DNA of 9,373 bases from JBBDNC01 sp040877875 (GTDB lineage: Bacteria > Bacteroidota > Rhodothermia > Balneolales > Balneolaceae). The notes beneath the pieces are model-generated. The model worked only from the letters and a program-made list of their open reading frames with translations, did no database searches and had not been told where the DNA came from. Both the position numbers and the translations under genes were made by a program. This document shows, piece by piece, positions 1-6,613 of this stretch; position 1 is the stretch's first letter, and each line of letters starts with the position of its first letter. The stretch lies in the NCBI GenBank assembly GCA_040877875.1, contig JBBDNC010000218.1, positions 1 through 9,373 of the forward strand, written 5' to 3'.

Positions 1-146
1 GAGCCGGGGTCCTTCAAATTTTTCCCCCTCATAACTACTCTTAAAGCTAAATGTAGTTCAACCGGCTCAGTGTTTCGTTCCTGCATTCCTCAAACTAAAT
101 CGGATATCGATGAAACTCATCCAAAATAAGCCGTTTCAGTTGGCAA
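1..146. other. Region downstream of the glycosyltransferase, no gene assigned
   Basis: No recognisable gene is present. A plus frame is open from base 1 to a stop at 127-129 but matches nothing I know, and a minus frame could begin at ATG 30-32 and leave the window. The sequence holds a hairpin: AACTAC (33-38) with GTAGTT (53-58), helped by TTA and TAA inside, and nested in an outer pair GAGCCGG (1-7) and CCGGCTC (62-68). There is no T-run on either side, so it is not a standard terminator. Confidence 0.3.
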
Positions 147-848
147 TCAATTGAATTTTGAATGATCAATCAATCTCTTATAGGTATGAACCAGCTTGGT
201 TTGGGAGGCCCCGGCAAAGTACATGAGAAAAACTATCAGATTCGCAATGTTGACGGTTAGGTATCCGTTTTTCTTGTATTTTCGTGCCGAAACCGTAACG
301 TTTTTCGGGATGATCTTGAATCGACCATGTTCCTGGATACGTTCAATCAAATCAAAATCTTCCATTATTCTATAATGGTCTTTGTATCCTCCCAGTTCCT
401 CGAATAAGGAACGGGTAACAAACAGGGTTTGGTCTCCCCCCCGGCACATCAGCCGGTCAAAACGAGTACAGAAGGCGTTGATTTTAAGCAAAGGGTGGCT
501 TGAATCAAATATGAAACGGTAACATCCTGCATTATAACCTTCCTCGAGAGCTTTCAGGATATCTTTGGGAAAGGATGAAGGAGGAGTCGCATCCGCATGT
601 ACAAAGTAGAGAATTTGGCCGGTTGAATGTCTGACGCCTGAATTCATCTGAGCAGCCCGGCCTTTTTTTTCAGACAAGATAATTTTTGTCTCTGACTCTC
701 TGATCTTGTTAACCGTTTGATCCGTGCTTTGGCCGTCGACTACGATTAGTTCAAGATCGTAACCGGTCCCACACTGTTTGAGGTAACTCACCAAACGCTG
801 GATCCTCTCTTCCTCATTGTAAGTAGGAATAATGACACTGATTTTCAT
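147..848 (-). CDS. TIGR04283 family arsenosugar-biosynthesis glycosyltransferase (GT2)
   Basis: This 233-residue protein is a GT-A fold family 2 glycosyltransferase of the type linked to arsenosugar gene clusters. The N terminus has the family signature (ISVIIPTYNEEERI, residues 3-16), then VVDGQSTDQT with D38 for nucleotide binding, a GRAAQMN motif (63-69), HAD at 84-86 in the position of the metal-binding DXD, RGGDQTLFV (136-144), and MEDFDL (162-167) containing the likely catalytic acid. A hydrophobic stretch near residues 196-215 may associate with the membrane. It is the last visible gene of the ArsS-ArsM unit, 41 bp after arsM. The sugar donor and acceptor cannot be read from sequence; a role in arsenosugar or arsenolipid assembly is inferred from family and neighbours. 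The ATG at 846-848 puts the GT2 motif right at the N terminus, as usual for the family. Confidence 0.9.
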   Translation of the reverse strand: MKISVIIPTYNEEERIQRLVSYLKQCGTGYDLELIVVDGQSTDQTVNKIRESETKIILSEKKGRAAQMNSGVRHSTGQILYFVHADATPPSSFPKDILKALEEGYNAGCYRFIFDSSHPLLKINAFCTRFDRLMCRGGDQTLFVTRSLFEELGGYKDHYRIMEDFDLIERIQEHGRFKIIPKNVTVSARKYKKNGYLTVNIANLIVFLMYFAGASQTKLVHTYKRLIDHSKFN

Positions 849-889
849 TCCTTACTTCCCTCTTTATTTTCAGGAACCCAAGTTCATTT

Positions 890-1954
890 TCAACAGCAGG
901 CCGCCGACGAAGAATTCGGATCGGTTGAACTTCCGGATTCCGCCGGTTTACAGTCAAAAGGACCGTAATGGACCGAGCGATCTCCTTCGACCTCGAAGTG
1001 CTCGCCAAACCTTGTCTCTTCCACCATGGCAGCTGTATTTCCACAGACCAACATCGGCTTGCCGGTGATGAAGGTATGATGATCATCCAACACGAACCGG
1101 TGAGGGGCGTGTTCGAGGGTCCCTTTATAAGTGGCTGCCTGGCCGTAATCTTCACAGATATCTTCCAGCTTATCCAATTTAAAAGCCCGGACAGTTACGG
1201 AACTGAAATTGATCATGCCGGCCTTCTCTTCAATTTCTTCGTTTTCAAGTTCAATAGCGGAGCGGCTGACCACCCGGTAGTCCGGACAGCCTATTTCACG
1301 TAACAGGCGCCTGAAATCTTCGATATAGAGAGCGCCCCCCAAACATTCTCCATAAAGTACCGGATCGTTCTGTAAATACTCCGGGATTCTGCGGTCGGCA
1401 AAGACATCGGAAAAATAGAGCTCCCCGCCCGGCTTCAATACCCGGAATATTTCAGAGAAGGCTTGTCGTTTATCGGGAGAAAGATTCAGGACACAGTTGG
1501 AGATAACCACATCAACTGAATTATCTTCAATCCCGGCCGATGCCAGGTCTTCGATATAACCCGTACGAAAGTCGACATTGGATCGGTCGAATCCGAAATT
1601 TTTCATCTGGCGGGAAGTAAGCCTGCGACCTACCTCCAGTTGTTCGTCGGTCATATCCACTCCGATGACCTCTCCTTCCGGCCCGGCCAGCTTTGAAGCG
1701 AGAAAAACATCGCGTCCGGTTCCGCATCCCAGGTCGAGTACGGTACAGCCTTCCAGTTGGAGGGGAATGGGGGATCCGCACCCGTAAAACCGGCTGGTGA
1801 TCTCCTCGTCGATCTGTTTCAGGATCTTCTTCTTGTAAGCCGGAAGAGACTCCGTCGTACAACAGGCATTCGTTTGAAGATCCTGGCTTCCGTTCAGGAT
1901 TCGTCCGTAGTACTCTTTTACTTCGTCGAATTTCGTTGAGCTTAAGGCAGTCAT
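890..1954 (-). CDS. arsM: Arsenite methyltransferase ArsM (arsenosugar-biosynthesis type)
   Basis: This is a 354-residue SAM-dependent methyltransferase that methylates As(III), the first step towards arsenosugars. The SAM-binding motif I is VLDLGCGTGRD (72-82), with GVDMT (98-102) ending the next strand. Four cysteines fit the known arsenic-binding set: C31 and C59 are 28 apart, like C44 and C72 of the algal enzyme CmArsM, and C154 (in VISNCVLNLSP) and C204 (in GECLGGAL) are 50 apart, like C174 and C224. The C-terminal part contains HYGPFDC and ends in a Cys-Cys pair after a Ser-rich linker; this tail may bind arsenic, which is inference. The length fits the longer arsenosugar-associated ArsM rather than the roughly 270-residue detoxification form. 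It lies 48 bp after arsS and 41 bp before the glycosyltransferase, so the three are probably co-transcribed. No strong Shine-Dalgarno is present; the upstream bases are A-rich. Confidence 0.95.
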   Translation of the reverse strand: MTALSSTKFDEVKEYYGRILNGSQDLQTNACCTTESLPAYKKKILKQIDEEITSRFYGCGSPIPLQLEGCTVLDLGCGTGRDVFLASKLAGPEGEVIGVDMTDEQLEVGRRLTSRQMKNFGFDRSNVDFRTGYIEDLASAGIEDNSVDVVISNCVLNLSPDKRQAFSEIFRVLKPGGELYFSDVFADRRIPEYLQNDPVLYGECLGGALYIEDFRRLLREIGCPDYRVVSRSAIELENEEIEEKAGMINFSSVTVRAFKLDKLEDICEDYGQAATYKGTLEHAPHRFVLDDHHTFITGKPMLVCGNTAAMVEETRFGEHFEVEGDRSVHYGPFDCKPAESGSSTDPNSSSAACC

Positions 1955-2002
1955 AGAAGATTTTTTTTGAATGTTTAAACACAGGATTTGGTATATACAG
2001 GC

Positions 2003-3052
2003 TCAGGATGCGGTTTGCCCTCCGCAACTGCTTCCGGCTCCCGCGGTACAACCGTAACAGTGCTGGTTGACCACAATTTCGCGGGCATTCAGTTTTTCTT
2101 CATTCCAGTCACGGATGTGGTCGGGGGACCCGTGATTGGTTTTGATCTCAAGCATCTGATTGAAATCGCAGTCGTATAACGTCCCGTCCCAGCCGATGGA
2201 AATGGTGTCCCTACACATCACCCCTTCAGCAGCCGCGGGGTTAAAAGAGGTGATCAGCTTTTCCATATATTCCTCAAAGTTTCCGCTTTCCAGCAGAAAA
2301 TTTAAAAACCGGCTGATGGGAAGATTCGTTATGGTGTATAAATTATTGAAAACAATCCCGTGATCTCTTTTTAATGCTTTTTTAAAATCTTTTTCCAGAG
2401 TTTCTTGTGAAGATGGAAGAAATGCTCCTACCGGATTATATACCAAGTTCAACTCGAGTCCGGTATCTTCCTTGCCGTATCCCAAATCATTCAGGATTTT
2501 CAGCACTTTTACAGACTTGTCATACGTTCCCTCTCCCCGTTGATTGTCCGTACGTCTTTTGTTATAAAATGGCAGGGAACAGGTAATTTCCGCGTTCCGT
2601 TCTGCCAGAAATTCCGGCAGGTCTTCGAATTTCCGGGTATCAAGGATCGTCAGGTTCGATCGCACGATGATATGTTTGTCAAGTTTGGAAACTTCATCCA
2701 CAAACCATCGGAAATGCGGGTTCATTTCCGGGGCTCCACCGGTCAGGTCGACCGTCTCGATGTCACTTCTTTTTAGTGCATCCAGGCAGTATTCGAGAGT
2801 TTCTTTGCTCATGACCTCCTGACGGTCCGGCCCGGCATCGACGTGACAGTGTTTACACGTCATATTACACATGTAGCCCAAATTGATCTGAAAGATCTCT
2901 ATACCTGTAGGTTTTAACGGAAACAGATCGATCTCATCAAGCTTTTCCTCAAACTTTGTCAGCAACTGGATTTTATCGTTGTGATTGTTAAGGATGTCGA
3001 GTTGATAGGAAGGATCGGCCAGTATATTGGATTGAGCTAAAAGTGACTTCAT
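2003..3052 (-). CDS. arsS: Arsenosugar-biosynthesis radical SAM protein ArsS
   Basis: This 349-residue protein is a radical SAM enzyme of the ArsS family, which acts with ArsM in arsenosugar formation. The canonical CxxxCxxC motif is visible as C62, C66 and C69 (YMCNMTCKHCHVDAGP) and would hold the [4Fe-4S] cluster that cleaves SAM. DLTGGAPEMN around residues 105 is the GGE-like SAM-contact motif, here GGAPE as typical for this family. The C-terminal domain (DUF3641-like) carries C280 (GVMCRD), C295 (YDCDFNQ), and C332, C335 and C343 (HCYGC, then SSCGG), a SPASM-like set that could hold an auxiliary cluster or bind arsenic. The gene starts the tight arsS-arsM-glycosyltransferase unit; the DUF547 gene lies 224 bp upstream, so a separate promoter between them is possible. 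The precise chemical step is inferred from the family. Confidence 0.95.
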   Translation of the reverse strand: MKSLLAQSNILADPSYQLDILNNHNDKIQLLTKFEEKLDEIDLFPLKPTGIEIFQINLGYMCNMTCKHCHVDAGPDRQEVMSKETLEYCLDALKRSDIETVDLTGGAPEMNPHFRWFVDEVSKLDKHIIVRSNLTILDTRKFEDLPEFLAERNAEITCSLPFYNKRRTDNQRGEGTYDKSVKVLKILNDLGYGKEDTGLELNLVYNPVGAFLPSSQETLEKDFKKALKRDHGIVFNNLYTITNLPISRFLNFLLESGNFEEYMEKLITSFNPAAAEGVMCRDTISIGWDGTLYDCDFNQMLEIKTNHGSPDHIRDWNEEKLNAREIVVNQHCYGCTAGAGSSCGGQTAS

Positions 3053-3276
3053 TGGCGATAAATTCTTCTTTATTGGTTTATTATCGAAATTTCTCTTGCG
3101 ATGGCCATCTTAATCAAGTTGTACCTGTAAAACAGATGGATGCCGCTGGAAATAAGTTTGATTGGTTTGGAATGCATTGTGGGTAAACTTCAGGTTTCAA
3201 ACTGCTAATATATAAAGCAGATGAAATATCATCGAGAGATCTTACTTTTCGGCCTGCTTGATTTGATATAACCGTT

Positions 3277-4131
3277 TTAAAGATTCTGGTAATTTCCAAG
3301 TTCCAGGGTCCAGTCGTATTCTTTGTAGTCAACATCCGGATCTGCATTTTCTGGGATAAGGTCATATTCCTTTAACATTGCAATGGCACCTCCCACTCCT
3401 CCGAAATCTCCTCGAAACCAGTTGATCAACCGGGTTACTTCTATCCGGTCCTCTTCGGGATAATAGTCGGTTGTCCCGGCAAGATACTGACGGGTGGTTA
3501 ATTCAAGTTGCTCCTCTACCCGGTCCGGATCGAAAACGGCGATGTAAGGACAGCTTGCCGCTCCACAATTCAGGGCGAAATGAATTCGTGGATCCATCTC
3601 TTTCCACCAGAACTTTTTAATGAAATCATCCACGAACCACTGGTTCAGGTATCCCATGGAAATTTTGATTTTAGAGCGTCGCATGATGCCGTGTTCGATA
3701 TCATCAAAACTGAGTTCTTTACCGGCTATAAGGACTTGCGGTGACGAGAAAAAATTATAACCGAACAGGCTGTTCCGGCTCTCAAACAGTTCCGGTTCTT
3801 CCTGAAGGATGATTTGTATATAAGCGTTATAAATATTCAGCCAGAAGGCCTTGCTTTTCCCTTCTGTATCCAGGTCCCTCCGGAGTGCCTCCGGAGAAAC
3901 ATTTGCCAGTTTTTCAGTAATCGCTTGATAAGGTTCACCGTCTCTTACAGCTTCAACGAGCTTCATCGACAGATGGGCGTAGGATTCGATTTCCTGCTGG
4001 ATTGAGTTCACTTCGGCAGGCTCAAAAGGCTGGTCCGTTACTGCGTACGGTTCCTGGTGTCGGATCATCATGAAGATCAGGATGACCGGCAATCGTATTA
4101 ATTGTTGATTGAATGTATATTTCCCATTCAT
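3277..4131 (-). CDS. DUF547 domain-containing protein, probably exported
   Basis: DUF547 proteins have no established reaction. From the ATG at 4131 this one is 284 residues; a longer frame runs to 4182 (301 residues, numbering used here). Family hallmarks are FWLNIYNAY (113-121), HFALNCGAASCP (201-212, with two cysteines and a histidine reminiscent of cysteine-protease/transglutaminase-like folds), and INWFRGDFGG (253-262). I prefer the ATG at 4131 because the protein then begins with a short hydrophobic stretch (LIRLPVILIFMM) that could act as a signal, but the segment is weak and the start is uncertain. Neither start has a clear ribosome-binding site. DUF547 genes often sit next to arsS in Bacteroidota-type genomes, so a role in arsenosugar metabolism or export is a guess from context. 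It is transcribed in the same direction as arsS. Confidence 0.85.
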   Translation of the reverse strand: MNGKYTFNQQLIRLPVILIFMMIRHQEPYAVTDQPFEPAEVNSIQQEIESYAHLSMKLVEAVRDGEPYQAITEKLANVSPEALRRDLDTEGKSKAFWLNIYNAYIQIILQEEPELFESRNSLFGYNFFSSPQVLIAGKELSFDDIEHGIMRRSKIKISMGYLNQWFVDDFIKKFWWKEMDPRIHFALNCGAASCPYIAVFDPDRVEEQLELTTRQYLAGTTDYYPEEDRIEVTRLINWFRGDFGGVGGAIAMLKEYDLIPENADPDVDYKEYDWTLELGNYQNL

Positions 4132-4267
4132 ATATAACAGATAATAATTGTGAACATAAACGGTTAATTTCACTGATGCCATTAGGGTCCGTAGTCTTAC
4201 ATCTGATTCTGCAAATACAGAGGCAAGATCGGTATATAAATAATTTATTCAACAACCTTCTACAGTA

Positions 4268-4531
4268 ATGACTAAACAACTCACGTTTTATATTCTTCTT
4301 TTTTTATTGATTGGCTGTTCTCAATCTGATCCGTCGAATCAACCGGATTCGACTGTGCCGGATAGCCGTTATCAAACCCGGCCCCTGTTAATCGGTGAAT
4401 CTGTGCCGGTTCCTGCCGTATTTGTTACGGATCCGTCTGGATCGATTTTGTTTAAATATGTGAATCCTGATTACAAAGAGCGAATCAACGGGGAAATCCT
4501 GCTCGCAGCTCTCCGGTCATTTGCGGAATAA
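4268..4531 (+). pseudogene. Internally deleted AhpC/TSA (redoxin) lipoprotein
   Basis: This 87-residue frame joins the two ends of a peroxiredoxin-like lipoprotein without its middle. The N terminus is a lipoprotein signal with lipobox LIGC (C17), followed by a Ser/Pro/Asp-rich linker and RPLLIGESVP (38-47), which resembles the entry to a redoxin domain. It then passes directly into VPAVFVTDPSGSILFKYVNPDYKERI (split here as VPAVFVTDPSG and SILFKYVNPDYKERI), typical of the C-terminal end of AhpC/TSA proteins. The strands and helix with the catalytic cysteine, normally over 100 residues, are absent and no CxxC or single redox cysteine remains. The join is in frame near 4400-4418, where the five-base sequence TGCCG occurs twice (4404-4408 and 4414-4418), fitting a deletion between short repeats. 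It could still be translated as a small lipoprotein, but not as a peroxidase. Confidence 0.6.
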
Positions 4532-4685
4532 AAAGTAATATTTCGGGTTGAAAGCTCATCAGTTTAATTGCAAGCTGGGCAATAATAAATAACACCAGGA
4601 ATAAAAAACGTATTCTGTGGATTTGATTATCCTTTTTGAAAGATATAGGATTTCGACCCTTTATATATTAAATCAACCGAGAACC

Positions 4686-5459
4686 ATGATTAAACCTTCA
4701 CTCAACTTTTTTGCTTCAAGTATTTTTGTCACGTTAATTCTGGGATTTATATTTACAATGGATCTTGAAGACCGAATCGTATTGGATCCGGAGGAGATGG
4801 ATCAGTTTGTAATCGATCCGGCTGATTTCGACCCTGACGACGATCAAGCCAGAATTCACCGACATGAACCGTTCGGACGCAAAAATGAAGCGGTTTATGA
4901 GAGGGATGAAAAAGAAGACGGTTCTCCTGTGATTACGGCCACGAGTCAGAATGCCATTTCAAGTTTGACCACCCCGATGACGGGAGATCCCCATGAATTT
5001 CAATGGCTGGAGTGGGAGTGGAAGATTGGTTCTGTTCTTGAAAAAGGAAATCTGAGAGAAAAGGACGGGGATGATTATGTTGCAAGAGTCTATGTGACAT
5101 TCGATTATGATCCGTCTAACCTTGGTTTGGGAGACAGAATCAAATATCGTTTTTTCAAAACCTTTACTTCATTTGAAATTCCGCTCCGATCGTTGAACTA
5201 TATCTGGGCAAACAAAGCTGATGTCGGTACGATCGCCGAGAGTCCGTTTACCGATTGGGTTCGGTACATCGCCGTACAATCCGGTAATGAGCGGGCAGGC
5301 GAGTGGCAAACGGAGAGACGCAATATTCTGGAAGATTACAGGGAAGTATTCGGGGAAGAGCCGCCACCGATCAGTGGTATTACGATTATGACGGATTCCG
5401 ATAATACCGGAGAATCAACAAAGGCCTGGTTTGGCAAGATCACTATTTCAAAAAACTGA
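4686..5459 (+). CDS. DUF3047 domain-containing exported protein
   Basis: This 257-residue protein begins with a basic-hydrophobic segment (MIKPSLNFFASSIFVTLILG) that would direct it to the membrane or periplasm. After an acidic linker (residues about 28-65, many Asp and Glu) the rest resembles DUF3047: WLEWEWKIG, the DDYVARVYVTFDY block, LNYIWANKAD, WVRYIAVQSGNERAGEWQ, RNILEDYREVFGEEPP, and the closing DSDNTGES motif. No reaction is known for DUF3047; the order of aromatic strands suggests a beta-sandwich that may bind a carbohydrate, which is inference. A GTG 69 bp upstream (4617) is in frame, but the ATG at 4686 puts the signal at the N terminus. It lies between two redox-gene remnants on the same strand and appears intact itself. 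No clear ribosome-binding site is visible. Confidence 0.8.
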   Translation: MIKPSLNFFASSIFVTLILGFIFTMDLEDRIVLDPEEMDQFVIDPADFDPDDDQARIHRHEPFGRKNEAVYERDEKEDGSPVITATSQNAISSLTTPMTGDPHEFQWLEWEWKIGSVLEKGNLREKDGDDYVARVYVTFDYDPSNLGLGDRIKYRFFKTFTSFEIPLRSLNYIWANKADVGTIAESPFTDWVRYIAVQSGNERAGEWQTERRNILEDYREVFGEEPPPISGITIMTDSDNTGESTKAWFGKITISKN

Positions 5460-5476
5460 TGTTTATTTGAGCCATT

Positions 5477-5602
5477 ATGAATCCGAAGAATCAAAAAGAG
5501 CTTCGCGAAAAGTTTTGGGTGGCTGGTGTTCCGACAATCGTATTTCCGGATGAAAACGGAAAAGAAGTCAAGGGCACTCGTGGTGCTAATGCGTTTCTCT
5601 GA
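5477..5602 (+). pseudogene. C-terminal remnant of a DsbD/thioredoxin-like protein
   Basis: A 41-codon frame reads LREKFWVAGVPTIVFPDENG and then KEVKGTRGANAFL. This matches the last part of the thioredoxin domain of thiol:disulfide interchange proteins (DsbD type): an amphipathic helix, the cis-proline loop GVPT (P19), the following beta strand, and a turn. The CxxC active site and everything before it are missing, and an in-frame stop (TGA at 5468-5470) lies just upstream of the first ATG. It is most likely a fragment left by a deletion or rearrangement. It is not a functional oxidoreductase. It ends 63 bp from the convergent merR stop; I saw no terminator hairpin between them. Confidence 0.55.
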
Positions 5603-5665
5603 GATTACAAAAAATTATTCAACCTTCTCTATCGGTTTGATGCAGAACACACGTTATCTTATCCT

Positions 5666-6127
5666 TTAACGTAACTCTTTGCCCGTTTCACTTTCTCCTT
5701 CCAACGCGCCCAGGATGGGACATTCGCCTTTCGGCCCGTCTCCGGCACAGGAGTCAATCAATTCCAGAAGGGTCTTTTTGATGCGCTGCAGATCTTCAAT
5801 CTTTTCGGTGACATTCCGGTACTTTTCCTGGGCTTCGCTCTTGATCTCCGAGCAGGTCGTGTCTTCATCCATTCGCAGCTCCAGCAATTCTTTGATTTCG
5901 CTAAGCGTAAATCCAAGCTCCTGCGCCCGTTTGATAAATCGGATTTGATCGATATGTCGCTGTGTAAAAATACGATAGCCGGACCGGCGACGGTCGGGTT
6001 CGGGAATCAACTCCCGTTTTTCATAGTATCGCACTGTTTCTTTATTGACATTCGCACGGCTGGCCACTTCCCCGATTTTAAAAGTGACGGATCCATCATA
6101 TTTTTCTTCCATGTTTTCTCTCATCAT
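5666..6127 (-). CDS. merR: MerR family Hg(II)-type transcriptional regulator
   Basis: This 153-residue regulator has an N-terminal winged helix-turn-helix (FKIGEVASRANVNKETVRYYE, residues 16-36, split by the recognition turn), a wing with SGYRIF (49-54), and a long dimerisation helix from about 92 to 125. Three cysteines, C92, C127 and C136, have intervals of 35 and 9, identical to C82, C117 and C126 of Tn501 MerR, which bind Hg(II) across the dimer. This strongly supports a mercury-type sensor rather than a copper or zinc MerR relative. The likely targets are the two 35-bp operator-promoters at 6564-6598 and 9279-9313. The gene follows the small unknown gene by 27 bp, so it is probably transcribed from the 6564-6598 promoter and controls its own synthesis. 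ATG codons at 6127, 6124 and 6112 are all possible starts; none has a clear Shine-Dalgarno. Confidence 0.93.
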   Translation of the reverse strand: MMRENMEEKYDGSVTFKIGEVASRANVNKETVRYYEKRELIPEPDRRRSGYRIFTQRHIDQIRFIKRAQELGFTLSEIKELLELRMDEDTTCSEIKSEAQEKYRNVTEKIEDLQRIKKTLLELIDSCAGDGPKGECPILGALEGESETGKELR

Positions 6128-6154
6128 GTTGGTATTTGTTTGAGTGAAAGAGGC

Positions 6155-6535
6155 TTAAGTTTTAGATTTAACAACGGTCTGTACCCATAGTTTAGTCCCG
6201 GTTTCGTCGCTCGTTTTCGCTTTTCCAGTCACCGTTAGAGAGCCTTTTGTTTTTGAAATATTATCCAGCATACGTTGATTTTCGGCCTCCAATAAGAACT
6301 GTTCTCCCGCTCTGGTTTCCAAAACAAGATTACCTGATTGATTCTTGATCACCGTTCCAGTTATGGTAATAGTTGCTTCCTTGGCTTTAAACCCACCTTC
6401 TCCCACGGCTTTACGAATATGATGAAGTGTTAGCTGGTTATCTTTCTTCAGGTTTGACGTAAACAGGGCAAAGAAGCTGGAGGCTTTCTGCTTCCAGCTT
6501 TGATTTTTGGTTTTGGTCGCTTGGGTTGAGACCAT
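6155..6535 (-). CDS. Small protein of unknown function, first gene of the merR unit
   Basis: I do not recognise this 126-residue protein. The N-terminal third is basic and partly amphipathic (WKQKASSFFALFTSNLKK). The C-terminal two thirds alternates short hydrophobic strands (ATITITGTVIKN, NLVLETRAGEQFLLEAEN, KGSLTVTGKAKT, KLWVQTVVKS), compatible with a small beta-barrel such as an OB fold; that is a guess from strand pattern. There are no cysteines, so it does not look like a thiol metal chaperone, and no convincing signal peptide. The ATG at 6535 is preferred over a TTG at 6544. The MerR-type promoter at 6564-6598 lies directly upstream, its -10 box ending about 32 bp before the ATG, and merR follows after 27 bp. 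It should therefore be induced with the rest of the module. Confidence 0.75.
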   Translation of the reverse strand: MVSTQATKTKNQSWKQKASSFFALFTSNLKKDNQLTLHHIRKAVGEGGFKAKEATITITGTVIKNQSGNLVLETRAGEQFLLEAENQRMLDNISKTKGSLTVTGKAKTSDETGTKLWVQTVVKSKT

Positions 6536-6563
6536 TATAAACAACGGGTTTATATTCTATCAG

Positions 6564-6598
6564 ACAATATAAGGCCTGTACCATACCCCAGAGTCAAA
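6564..6598 (-). promoter_or_regulatory. MerR-type operator-promoter, copy 1 (unknown gene-merR unit)
   Basis: Read on the minus strand, this has TTGACT (6592-6597) as the -35 box, a 19-bp spacer, and TTATAT (6567-6572) as the -10 box. A 19-bp spacer is the hallmark of promoters activated by MerR-family proteins. The spacer begins with CTGGGGTATGGTACAG, an imperfect dyad at the same place as CCGTACATGAGTACGG in the Tn21 mer operator; the right half keeps GTACAG while the left half is degenerate. All 35 bases are repeated exactly at 9279-9313. The expected transcript start is near 6560, giving a leader of about 25 bases. Confidence 0.8.
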
Positions 6599-6613
6599 CA
6601 GAAATTTAGGCAT

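Noticed and set aside
3202..3220. Hairpin CTGCT...AGCAG between DUF547 and arsS as a terminator
   Set aside because: The stem is only five base pairs, with a nine-base loop and no T-run on the minus strand.
3114..3365. An 83-codon minus-strand frame covering the arsS-DUF547 gap
   Set aside because: It begins inside the DUF547 gene in another frame and shows no recognisable motif; the gap is more likely untranslated.
4022..4279. An 85-codon minus-strand frame upstream of and overlapping the DUF547 start
   Set aside because: It overlaps the DUF547 gene in another frame, shows no domain-like features, and also overlaps the start of the plus-strand lipoprotein.
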